This document shows, piece by piece, positions 1 to 8,651 of a stretch of 64,000 bases of DNA. The position numbers and the translations under genes were made by a program. Position 1 is the first letter of the stretch. Every line of letters starts with the position of its first letter. The notes beneath the pieces were generated by a model, which saw nothing but the letters and a program-made list of their open reading frames with translations, made no database searches and had not been told where the DNA came from. Source of the DNA: Candidatus Latescibacterota bacterium (GTDB lineage: Bacteria > Latescibacterota > UBA2968 > GCA-2709665); assembly GCA_021295655.1 (NCBI GenBank), contig JAGWBX010000028.1, forward strand, positions 1 through 64,000. The letters run 5' to 3'.

Positions 1-1
1 G

Positions 2-970
2 AGCTTCTCCCTCAAAGACAGCGACCTCTTCCTCGGATACCAGAACCTTAAAAACCAGACCAACTATTACCTCAGCGCACTGCATACACGAAATTTCTTC
101 ATTTCAAACGGTCAGGTCGTAGCCGATCGCATCTTTGGCGGCGGGGCTGTCTTCCAGCGGCCGTTCAATCGATTTACACGGCTCGAGACAAGCATGCAGG
201 CGATAAACATCTCGCGCGAAAACCTCGGCTCATATCAGAGTCAATATCTCCGAGGCGGCTACACCGGCAGGGTCATCCGGGGGAGCGGAACGCCTGTTTC
301 CAGCAACAAAGCCGTTATCAACAGTCTGGAACTCGTCGACGACAATGCGTTATATTCCCTCTATGGACCGACGAAGGGAAGACGGGCGAGGTTGTCCGTA
401 AGGGGCAGTTGGGCGGGAATGCGGTACGGCACGGTGCAGGGCGACTACAGGAAGTATATTCCGATGCTGGACGAGTACACTTTCGCCGTGCGTATGTCCG
501 GCGGAAGCAGTTTCGGCCGGAACTGCGAGGTGTTTTTCCTGGGCGGGGTGAACAATTGAATCAATCCGAATTTCGCCAGGTTTGCGGGAGTGTCCAGTTT
601 TGTGTGGCCCCTGCGCGGCGCCGACGTGTTCGAGATGGCCGGCGACTCGTATGTGCTGGCGAATGTCGCTTTTCGCTTCCCGCTTCTCAGACAGTTGGCG
701 ATGGGCTGGCCGCTTCCCCTGTTCTTCCAGAATGTACAGGGCGAGTTGTTCCTTGACGTGGGAAGTGCGTTCAATCGCGACAGCTTTGAACCGTGGGAAG
801 CACGAGACGGTGGGTTCGAACTCAGGGACCTGAAAGCGGGCTATGGCCTGGGTGTCCGGGTGAATATGGGGCTGGCGCTGTTTCGCTACGACCTGGCGTG
901 GCCCACCGATTTTGCGGAAACGGGCCATCCCAGGCAATATTTCTCGATTGATTTCACCGGGCTGTTCTAG
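2..970 (+). pseudogene. C-terminal part of a TolB/BamA-like outer-membrane beta-barrel protein, 5' truncated by the window edge and interrupted by an in-frame TGA at 557-559
   Basis: Frame 2 is open from base 2 (SFSLKDSDLFLGYQNLKNQTNYYLSALHTRNFF...) to GGVNN*INPNF and continues in the same frame to 970 (...RYDLAWPTDFAETGHPRQYFSIDFTGLF). Both halves read as one beta-barrel with an aromatic C-terminus. Confidence 0.65.
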
Positions 971-1019
971 CGCGCCTTGCGGTCGGCAGGGGTGTGCGTT
1001 ACGGAAAAAGAGACGCAAG

Positions 1020-2189
1020 ATGGCGGGTCGCCGAATCACGGGGGTATTGCTCGCGGTAACTGTGATTGCGGGATGTGGAAGGGGCGTAAACGATTCCCGG
1101 CCGGAGCCTCCCGCGACCGATAACGGCAACGGGCAGGTCGCCGGCAACAGGGTGGATGGGTTCACGGTTCGGACGCTGGCTACGGGCCTGGATACGCCCT
1201 GGGATCTGGCCTGGGGGCCGGACGGCCACATCTGGGTGAGCGAGCGTGAGGGCGCGATATCCCGGGTGAATGCCGGGACGGGGGCGGTTACGGAAGTGGG
1301 CCGGATCGATGCCTTCGAGCTGAGCGAAAGCGGGTTGATGGGTATCGCGTTCCACCCGGATTTCGAAAGCCGGCCCTTTGTCTATGCGGTCTATTCATAT
1401 AGCACGGGCAGCGGCGTCCGAAATCGGCTTGTACGGATGCGGTACGACGGCGCGGCGCTGGGCGCGCCCGAACTCCTCCTGAACGCCATTCCCGGTGCGC
1501 CCAATCACGACGGGTCGAGGCTTGCCGTTGGTCCCGATGACCTGCTGTATCTCACAACGGGCGACGCGCAGTCTCCCGCACTTTCACAGAATCTGAATTC
1601 ACTTGCGGGTAAAGTCCTTCGACTTGACCTGGAAGGAGCGCCCGCACAGGACAATCCGTTCGGGACAGCGGTGTATTCATTCGGACACCGGAATCCTCAG
1701 GGGCTCGTCTTTCACCCCTCGAGCGGGAGGCTCTACAGTACGGAACACGGCCCGCTCGACAACGACGAAGTCAACCTGATTGTGCGGGGGGGAAACTACG
1801 GATGGCCAGGCGTTCGAGGGTACTGCGACAATGACGTGCTAACCGGGGAATCCGAGTTTTGCGCGGCAAACAACGTCGTGGAACCGCTGGCGGCGTGGAC
1901 GCCGACAATCGCACCGGCAGGCGCGGACCTATATACTGAGGACCTGATTCCGGCCTGGAGAGGAAGCCTGCTGTTTACGACGTTGAAAGGGCAGGCGCTC
2001 TGGCGCATAGGGCTGTCGTCCGACGGCATGCGTGCAACCAGCCGGGAAAACCTTTTCAACGGCCGTTTCGGTCGTCTTCGGGATGTTCTGGTGGGACCCG
2101 AGGGCGAGGTATACCTTGCCACCAGCAACCGGGACGGACGCGGTCAGCCGAGGACGGACGACGATCGTATCCTGGTGATCACGCCGTAA
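1020..2189 (+). CDS. PQQ-dependent sugar dehydrogenase-like (glucose/sorbosone dehydrogenase family) lipoprotein
   Basis: Lipobox-like VTVIAGCG after the ATG at 1020; motifs LDTPWDLAWGPDGHIWVSER, GLMGIAFHPDF, GHRNPQGL, STEHGPLDNDEVN, GGNYGWP. Confidence 0.9.
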   Translation: MAGRRITGVLLAVTVIAGCGRGVNDSRPEPPATDNGNGQVAGNRVDGFTVRTLATGLDTPWDLAWGPDGHIWVSEREGAISRVNAGTGAVTEVGRIDAFELSESGLMGIAFHPDFESRPFVYAVYSYSTGSGVRNRLVRMRYDGAALGAPELLLNAIPGAPNHDGSRLAVGPDDLLYLTTGDAQSPALSQNLNSLAGKVLRLDLEGAPAQDNPFGTAVYSFGHRNPQGLVFHPSSGRLYSTEHGPLDNDEVNLIVRGGNYGWPGVRGYCDNDVLTGESEFCAANNVVEPLAAWTPTIAPAGADLYTEDLIPAWRGSLLFTTLKGQALWRIGLSSDGMRATSRENLFNGRFGRLRDVLVGPEGEVYLATSNRDGRGQPRTDDDRILVITP

Positions 2190-2257
2190 ATGCAATCAGT
2201 TCGGGAAGCTGAATTCCCGTCACCGTTTCTCCGTTGCTATCGTTCAGGAGGCACGTT

Positions 2258-3145
2258 ATGAAGGCGTTCAAGACAATTTTAGCCTGTCAGGTATTACTGG
2301 TAGCCGCGTGGTCGGCGTCGGCGGCAGAGCGGGACCCGGTCGAGTGGGAATCTGGTGAGGGGACGTGTGTTATTCACGATGGCATGGGCCTTCCGCGAAC
2401 AGATGAAACGCCCTGGACTGGATTGGATATCCCTGGACCTTCGTTGACAGAAGGATTTGGAAAGACGGGCGTTCCCTCGGATGGGGTCCGACACGTCAGG
2501 TGGACCGAATATGCGGAGGAGGGGGACATTCACATGCCGAAACACGGCATGAGAGACAACAACGGATTGAGCCTTTATTTCTCCAGCGCCACAGGCGGTT
2601 TCGGTTTCCGTATGGGCTACGACCGGCGGCTATCACCCGTTCTTCGGCTGATTGCGGGAAACGAATATATGACGTACGGACCGTTGCAGGCTCTGGAAAA
2701 GCTTGGCGAGCATCTGCGCCCCGGGGTGCAGCGAGTGACGCTCATATCAATGCCGGTAGGATTGCAGCGACAGTTCCTCGTGAAGAGACGAATCGTGCCC
2801 CACGTCGGATTCGGAGTTGGACCCTATATTCGATTCGACCACAGGGGTGGCTATGGCGGTTACCCTTCGGGTGAACTGGGCTTCGGCTCGGGGCCGGGAG
2901 TCGGTTATCGCGGCGCGGACGTGAGGTTGACGCCCTGGTCGAGTCCCGTTGACGGATTCTCGAATTTTTCATTCACGTTGGGCGGTTACGTTCTGTCCGG
3001 TCTTGACGTTCGGTTCGGAGAAAACAATGATCTGGCCGTCACAACCGACGGGCGTTACACCCTCGCGCGTTTTTCGGATGCGCTGGGCAGCCCCGGAAAC
3101 CTGAGCGGATTCACTCTTTCAATAGGCATCGGGAAGTACTTCTGA
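2258..3145 (+). CDS. secreted/outer-membrane hypothetical protein, beta-barrel-like
   Basis: Signal peptide MKAFKTILACQVLLVAAWSASA, AGGAGG RBS, Gly/Phe/Tyr-rich alternating C-terminal part ending IGIGKYF. Confidence 0.6.
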   Translation: MKAFKTILACQVLLVAAWSASAAERDPVEWESGEGTCVIHDGMGLPRTDETPWTGLDIPGPSLTEGFGKTGVPSDGVRHVRWTEYAEEGDIHMPKHGMRDNNGLSLYFSSATGGFGFRMGYDRRLSPVLRLIAGNEYMTYGPLQALEKLGEHLRPGVQRVTLISMPVGLQRQFLVKRRIVPHVGFGVGPYIRFDHRGGYGGYPSGELGFGSGPGVGYRGADVRLTPWSSPVDGFSNFSFTLGGYVLSGLDVRFGENNDLAVTTDGRYTLARFSDALGSPGNLSGFTLSIGIGKYF

Positions 3146-3338
3146 ATTGTCACGTGCGATTGAGATTTCCGTAAACGACAAAGGTCGCAGCCGATCACGG
3201 TGGTCGGAACAGGGCAAACCTTCCCGATCCGGGGCGCCAGAGTCACAGGTAGAGCGAGAAACCGGCAGTGCGGAGCTATCACTGCCGCAGATTCTCTCAA
3301 TATTGAAACTTTGACGCTGCACATACGTAAAAGGACAT

Positions 3339-3419
3339 AGAAACGCCCTTTCTCCCGCGGTTGTCCTTTTGGACCTTCCCTCCCGCCAAAAGGTTACTCT
3401 GCGAAGAGAGGGCGTTTCT
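3339..3419. repeat. nested imperfect inverted repeat in the gap between convergent genes
   Basis: Outer arms AGAAACGCCCTTTCT / AGAGAGGGCGTTTCT with one G-T pair; inner arms CCTTTTGG / CCAAAAGG (3365-3372 / 3386-3393). Confidence 0.6.
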
Positions 3420-3444
3420 GCGTACGCGGCCGGACGGACAGCGG

Positions 3445-4272
3445 CTACATCAGGCTTTCCAGAAGCTTCCTTCCCTGGACGAGATCCCGCACCTTCCGGT
3501 CCCAATCCGGAATCTCGCGTTCCATAGTGATCGGGCCACGGTATCCGATCTGTTTGAGTTTGGCAATGAAGCGGTCCATTCCCACGTCGCCGCTGCCCAG
3601 GGGGTATTCCGTGCCCAGTTGCCCTTCCCCCGGGGGTCCCTTTCCGTCCTTTGCATGAACGCTGACGACGTAATTGGCAACAATACCGAGGGCCTCGATG
3701 GGCTCTCCGCTTCCGTAAAGGATCATATTGGCCGGGTCGAAGTTGACGCCTACGTTTTCACGATTCAGTGTTTTGAGAAAGTGGTCCAGCGCGGCGGCCG
3801 TCTCCTGGCCTGTTTCCAGACAGAAGTCCTGCCCGTTTCGTCCGCAATAGTCGGCCAATCTCCGGACACATTGGACCATGGCGTGGTGGTCCGGGTGATC
3901 CGGGTCATCCGGGACGAAGCCGATGTGTGCGGCCACCTTGCCAACGTCGAGCGCTCCGGCGAAGTCGGAAATACGCTCGGTTATTCTCATTCGTTCTTCC
4001 CTCATGGAGGGATTGAGATATCCCACCGTATCTCTGACCGTGGGAATGTCGGCGTAACTCTCTCCTGAGAACCCGGCGAATACAGTGGTAATCTGAATTC
4101 TGACAGAACGAATGTCCTGTATCAGCGCGGAACGTCTGCTGTCATCCTCCAGGACGTCCTCGTACGGGGCGTGAATCTGTACATTGTCGAAACCCAGGTC
4201 CCGCACCTGCCTGAGCTGGTCGAGGGTCCATCCTGCGCTCATCATGACGCCGATCGGCATCTCGCTCATCAT
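3445..4272 (-). CDS. sugar phosphate isomerase/epimerase, xylose isomerase-like TIM barrel
   Basis: MPIGVMMSAGWTLDQLRQVRDLGFDNVQIHAP... VGVNFDPANMILYGSGEP... VSVHAKDGKG... YRGPITMERE. Confidence 0.85.
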   Translation of the reverse strand: MMSEMPIGVMMSAGWTLDQLRQVRDLGFDNVQIHAPYEDVLEDDSRRSALIQDIRSVRIQITTVFAGFSGESYADIPTVRDTVGYLNPSMREERMRITERISDFAGALDVGKVAAHIGFVPDDPDHPDHHAMVQCVRRLADYCGRNGQDFCLETGQETAAALDHFLKTLNRENVGVNFDPANMILYGSGEPIEALGIVANYVVSVHAKDGKGPPGEGQLGTEYPLGSGDVGMDRFIAKLKQIGYRGPITMEREIPDWDRKVRDLVQGRKLLESLM

Positions 4273-4298
4273 CTTTCTCCTCCTTTGGTGCGTTTACC

Positions 4299-5822
4299 TC
4301 ACTCGTAAACCTCAAACGTACCGTTTCTAACGACCAGAACGACCGGGTTGTAAACCGCGTCTCCGTTGCGGTCGAACGTGAATTGACCCAGAACGGTGTC
4401 CAGGTCCCTGATGCCGGCCATCGCGTCACGAATGGCGCCGGGATCCGTGGAGCCGGCCATTGCAATCGCCTTTGAAAGCACAAAAAGCGCGGCGTACGAC
4501 TGCGCGGCCCACCGATTCGGTTCCGAACCGAATTTCAAACTGTAGTCCTCAACGAAGGATTGATTCCCCGGTGTGGTTGCCGCAGCCGTCCAGCCGGTAA
4601 TGGCGATCGCACCCTCGGCGGCATCGCCGGCATTCCGAACTTCGTCCTGGGTCAAGCCCGGTACGATAAAGGGAATGTTGCCGGGAATGCCCTGACGCCG
4701 GCCCTGGACCAGACTCTGAACGCGTTGACGAGACAGGGCGGAAACGAAGACCGCGTGCGGATTCAGACCGCGTATCCTTGCCAGCTGATCGACAAAGGAT
4801 GTATCGTCCGTGCCGAACGTCTCTCTCGTCAAGACCTCGACACCCTCCTCGGCGAGGGCGCGTTGCAGCGCGTCGTCGCTGCTTCGGGAAAAGACGTCCG
4901 TGGAGTCGACCATCAGGGCGACCCGCCCGTATCGCAGCTTCTCGTGAGTGAGTGAGACACCTCCGGGGATGAGTACGTCTACACTCAGACTCGCGCGGAA
5001 GATGAATTCGCCGATGGCGCTCAGGCCCGACGCGGCAGAGGTTGTGCTGAAGGCAACAACCTGGTTCTGCTGTGCGACAGGGAATGCCTCTTTGGCTTCG
5101 GTGGAGAGAGCCGGGCCCAGGATGACGGGGACGTAATCGTGAAAAATCAGTTTGTTGAACGCGTCGACGGCGCCCTGCGCCATCCCGTGTGAGTCCTCTG
5201 TCTTGAACACGATACTCGCGCCCTCCAACGTCGATGTGCCGTTGATCTTTTCGAGAGCGAGTTCCAGGCCGCTTTCAATGGCCACACCGTATTGGGTCTG
5301 ACCGACCGTCAGGGGCGCAACGACGCCGACCGGGATTTCCGCGGGAAGACCGCCCGGTGTCAGTACGGTTGAGCCCGTGACGCGTGCTTTTTCTCCCACC
5401 GGCAATTCAACGGTGACCTGAACGCCGTGGTTTATCGGGATGCTCGACCACGACCCGATCAGGATCCCGTCCTTTCGCGCCTGCGCGCGATAGTATCCGC
5501 CCGTCTGCGTCCCTGCCAGCGCCACGTGCGCCTGCCCGCGCCCATCGGTCGTGCCGGCCCAATCGTAGCTGGCGCCCCTTCCCGAGACGGACCGTGAGAA
5601 CGTAACGGCGCCGCCGTTTACCGGGGATTCGTCCTGCCGGAGGCGGACAATCGCGACGGACGATGTCACATTTCCATTGACAGCCAGTTTGCCCAGAGAC
5701 TTCTCCGCATTTTCCTCCGGCAGCGGATCGGACGATGGGGTCAGGCGTTCGCCGCTGCAGCCCCACGCCAGGACCGCCGCGACCGGGAGAATGAACCAGC
5801 TGCGAATAAAGCTGAACATCAC
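4299..5822 (-). CDS. LivK-like (Peripla_BP_6) ABC substrate-binding lipoprotein with an additional Ig-like N-terminal region
   Basis: Signal VAAVLAWGCSG; N-terminal ~100 aa SPVNGGAVTFSR...WAGTTDGRGQAHVAL; then VGVVAPLTV...GLELALEKIN...VPVILGPALSTEAKEAFPVAQQ...PNRWAAQSYAALFVL. Confidence 0.8.
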   Translation of the reverse strand: MMFSFIRSWFILPVAAVLAWGCSGERLTPSSDPLPEENAEKSLGKLAVNGNVTSSVAIVRLRQDESPVNGGAVTFSRSVSGRGASYDWAGTTDGRGQAHVALAGTQTGGYYRAQARKDGILIGSWSSIPINHGVQVTVELPVGEKARVTGSTVLTPGGLPAEIPVGVVAPLTVGQTQYGVAIESGLELALEKINGTSTLEGASIVFKTEDSHGMAQGAVDAFNKLIFHDYVPVILGPALSTEAKEAFPVAQQNQVVAFSTTSAASGLSAIGEFIFRASLSVDVLIPGGVSLTHEKLRYGRVALMVDSTDVFSRSSDDALQRALAEEGVEVLTRETFGTDDTSFVDQLARIRGLNPHAVFVSALSRQRVQSLVQGRRQGIPGNIPFIVPGLTQDEVRNAGDAAEGAIAITGWTAAATTPGNQSFVEDYSLKFGSEPNRWAAQSYAALFVLSKAIAMAGSTDPGAIRDAMAGIRDLDTVLGQFTFDRNGDAVYNPVVLVVRNGTFEVYE

Positions 5823-6131
5823 GCGCCTCCTTACAGGAAATGCATCTCTTGTGCTAAAGAAGGATTTCAGTATCGGCGTCTGCCTGGCCGCTATACCCGA
5901 AAGTTGGGAAGGATGTACCGATAATCGAGCGGTTATCCCATATCAAATCCAACGTCATTGGAAGGGTCTCGGCCGACATTCAATATATGGAAGCGCGTTG
6001 GCCCGTGTAAAGTCAATTCACGGGAGCAGTCAAATCCCCGCCATCCGCGTCGTGGCATCGAGTAGACGTGCATTCCCCGAAGGATGGCTTGCTGCGCCTT
6101 GACAACTGTACATTTATTCAGTTTCGGAACG

Positions 6132-6169
6132 CCAGGGGGCGGATTTTCGATGGAAAATCCGCCCCCTGG
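6132..6169. terminator. perfect 17-bp hairpin (CCAGGGGGCGGATTTTC-GATG-GAAAATCCGCCCCCTGG) just downstream of the purA-like gene
   Basis: Exact complementarity read from the sequence; no clear T-run on either side. Confidence 0.55.
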
Positions 6170-6191
6170 TCTCGGTACAATCTGCAGGTAA

Positions 6192-7247
6192 TCAGGACAG
6201 GTCTACAATGTCTTCGAAATACTTGCCCGTTTCAGCAATGGTGACCGGTACGCCCGAATGCGCTTCAACGTCATGAATCAACTTCAGCACGGGATCCGTC
6301 AGGGCGTCACGGGTGCGGGCACCCCGCACGTCCGGATCGAGGTGGTCGCAGAACGTGAGGGCGATCTGCGTAGGGCCGTTGAGCATTACCGCCTCTTCAA
6401 GGCGCCGCCAGGATATCCGGCGGGCTTTTCTGCGGCGCCGCCCGGTCGTGACGCCGTATTCGACGATACCTCGCCGGTCCTGTTCCGCTTCAGAAATCTC
6501 AAACGGCAGCGGACCCGCCCCAACGCGACTGGGTATTGCCTTGACCACCAGGATGACGTCCTTGATGTGCTGCCAGTTCAGGCCCGCGTCGTCCGCCGCG
6601 GCCACGGCGGTGCAATTGTCGGAAGTGCAGCAGGGATAGTCCCTGGTTAACGCGAGGGACAGGTGGGTGCCCTGGCTGGATTCGATGACAACTGCGCGCC
6701 CCTCCGTGCATGCCGTGTTGATCTCTCGCGGGACGTCGGTGAGGTAGTCCTTCAGTTCGGGGATGTCTCGGGCCTGCCGGGCCCGGCGCATGACAAAGTC
6801 GGCCCTGGCGGCGCCGCTGCCGCTGCATACACTGCCCACTTTGCCGGCAAGATGGGTGTCCCGGGCCTCACGCGCCCGATGATGGGGCGCAATCACCGGA
6901 CATCGCAGATCCACGCGTGCGCGGTTGGCGAGTTTATAGCTGTTGATTTCGCGGAGGAAGATTTCAGGGTCCAGCGCGACGCCACTGCCTATCCGAAGTT
7001 GCGTGCGAGGATATAACCAGCCGCAGCACAGCTGATGAGTACGAATTTCAGAGCCGTCTTCAAAGTATATGCTGTGGCCGGCGTTGGTTCCGATTCCGGC
7101 GCGTACACAGAAGGCGGCTTCCTGCTTGAGGGCGGCAAAGGCGGCGATTTTTCCTTTGCCGGAATCGCCCCAGAACGCGTCTACAACGAGGGTTGCGCAC
7201 ACAATACACCTCCATATGGGGTATGTCCGTGAAATCTGCGGATTCAT
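6192..7247 (-). CDS. adenylosuccinate synthetase-family protein, short archaeal-type, divergent
   Basis: VVDAFWGDSGKGKIAAF, GTNAGHS, SGSGAARADFVMRRARQARDIPELKDYLTDVPREIN, ESSQGTHLSL, KAIPSRVGAGPLPFE, VEYGVTTGRRRR; ~350 aa, unlike the ~430 aa bacterial PurA. Confidence 0.85.
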   Translation of the reverse strand: MNPQISRTYPIWRCIVCATLVVDAFWGDSGKGKIAAFAALKQEAAFCVRAGIGTNAGHSIYFEDGSEIRTHQLCCGWLYPRTQLRIGSGVALDPEIFLREINSYKLANRARVDLRCPVIAPHHRAREARDTHLAGKVGSVCSGSGAARADFVMRRARQARDIPELKDYLTDVPREINTACTEGRAVVIESSQGTHLSLALTRDYPCCTSDNCTAVAAADDAGLNWQHIKDVILVVKAIPSRVGAGPLPFEISEAEQDRRGIVEYGVTTGRRRRKARRISWRRLEEAVMLNGPTQIALTFCDHLDPDVRGARTRDALTDPVLKLIHDVEAHSGVPVTIAETGKYFEDIVDLS

Positions 7248-7427
7248 ATGTTCCGCCGGGTCATGCAGGACGGAGAAATGATAATGAATCAGGTAAAATA
7301 AGGAAAATTTATTAATATTATTTTTGATATATTATATATTTATGGGAACTTGCAGGATTTCACGGTGGCGCCGCAAAGCCGCCGGCTTTCAACGATTCGT
7401 CTCAGCAGCCCAGTGGAGTACTGACAA

Positions 7428-8357
7428 ATGGACCTGGACCGGCTCAGGGGGTTTGTGGAAACGGCGCGTGAGAAGAGCTTCACGCGTGCGGCAGAAAAAC
7501 TGTTCTTGACGCAGCCGGCGGTGAGTCTTCAGGTGAAGGCACTTGAAGACGAACTCGGGGAAGACCTGTTCGAGCGGCGTGGCAAGCAGATTCTATTGAC
7601 CGAGGCGGGCCGGCTTCTGTTCGCGCGAGCCGAGGCCATTCTGGAGATGGCCGAACAGATCCGGCAGGACATGGCGGCCCTCGTACAGCTGCGCACGGGG
7701 CGCCTGAGCATTGGAACCAGCGATACGAATTGTGCCTATGTCCTGCCTCCCGCGGTTAAAGCCTTCAGACAGGCATACCCCGGAATCGAAATCCGACTTA
7801 CCGACCGTATGTCCCCGGAGGTTGTGCGGCTGGTTCTGGAGGGGGCGGTGGATTTCGGACTGGCCACGCTTCCGGTAACGGAACCCAGGGTGCTGACACG
7901 GCCGTTATTCATCAGAGAAGACGTGGCGATTTCCAGTCCGACCCATCGCCTGGCATCCGTAAAAACGGTCGATCTGCACGCGCTCGCCGACTGCGCGATG
8001 TTGATGCTTGAGAGAGGCAGTACCAGCAGAGGCCTGATGGACCGGATGTTCGCGGCGGCGGGACTGCAGCCGCACGTTATCATGGAACTGGGCAGCATAG
8101 AAGTGATCAAGCGCTTCGTTGAAATCGGCCTCGGCATTGCGGTCGTGCCCGAAGTATCGGTTCGGGACGAGGTGAGATCGGGCAGGTTGACCGCGATTCG
8201 AGTGACGGGGCTTCCGGCGCGCCAGGTGGGTGTGGTGCGCCGCGAAGGGGGGCGCCTCTCGCGGGCAGCCGCGGCGTATATGAGGTTCCTGGAAATGCAT
8301 CTGGAAACGATTGGGCTTCGCATCCAGGAAGGTGAAGGCCGCGGCGTACCGGAGTAG
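7428..8357 (+). CDS. LysR-family transcriptional regulator
   Basis: N-terminal HTH MDLDRLRGFVETAREKSFTRAAEKLFLTQPAVSLQVKALEDELGEDLFER, LysR substrate-binding C-terminal domain. Confidence 0.95.
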   Translation: MDLDRLRGFVETAREKSFTRAAEKLFLTQPAVSLQVKALEDELGEDLFERRGKQILLTEAGRLLFARAEAILEMAEQIRQDMAALVQLRTGRLSIGTSDTNCAYVLPPAVKAFRQAYPGIEIRLTDRMSPEVVRLVLEGAVDFGLATLPVTEPRVLTRPLFIREDVAISSPTHRLASVKTVDLHALADCAMLMLERGSTSRGLMDRMFAAAGLQPHVIMELGSIEVIKRFVEIGLGIAVVPEVSVRDEVRSGRLTAIRVTGLPARQVGVVRREGGRLSRAAAAYMRFLEMHLETIGLRIQEGEGRGVPE

Positions 8358-8651
8358 CCCCGCGCCGGCGGTTCTGAGGGGGCTCACGCGATGGATGCGA
8401 ATCGCGCTCATCGACAGGTCCAATCAACGCGCAATGCAGTGGATAAGGCATTAATGGCCCCTGTTCGAACGCATTGAACAGGGTGACCCAATGTGATCTT
8501 TCGTTGGGCCGTGCTTGTGTTTTAAAGGGGTTTTTTGTATCATTAGCCCGCGGTGGCGGCATTGTGTCGCGCGGGCCATAACGCACGAAACACATACCAT
8601 ACGACAACCCCTTTTTTCGGACGGCAAGCCCGGCGTCCGGTTTCCGCGCGT

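Noticed and set aside
557-559. TGA as selenocysteine
   Set aside because: No selenoprotein family context and no SECIS-like element recognised; Trp loss or sequencing error is simpler.
6192-7247. Direct call of PurZ (2-aminoadenylosuccinate synthetase)
   Set aside because: The catalytic Asp in WGD-GKG is retained and no phage or Z-genome genes are nearby; left only as a hypothesis to test.
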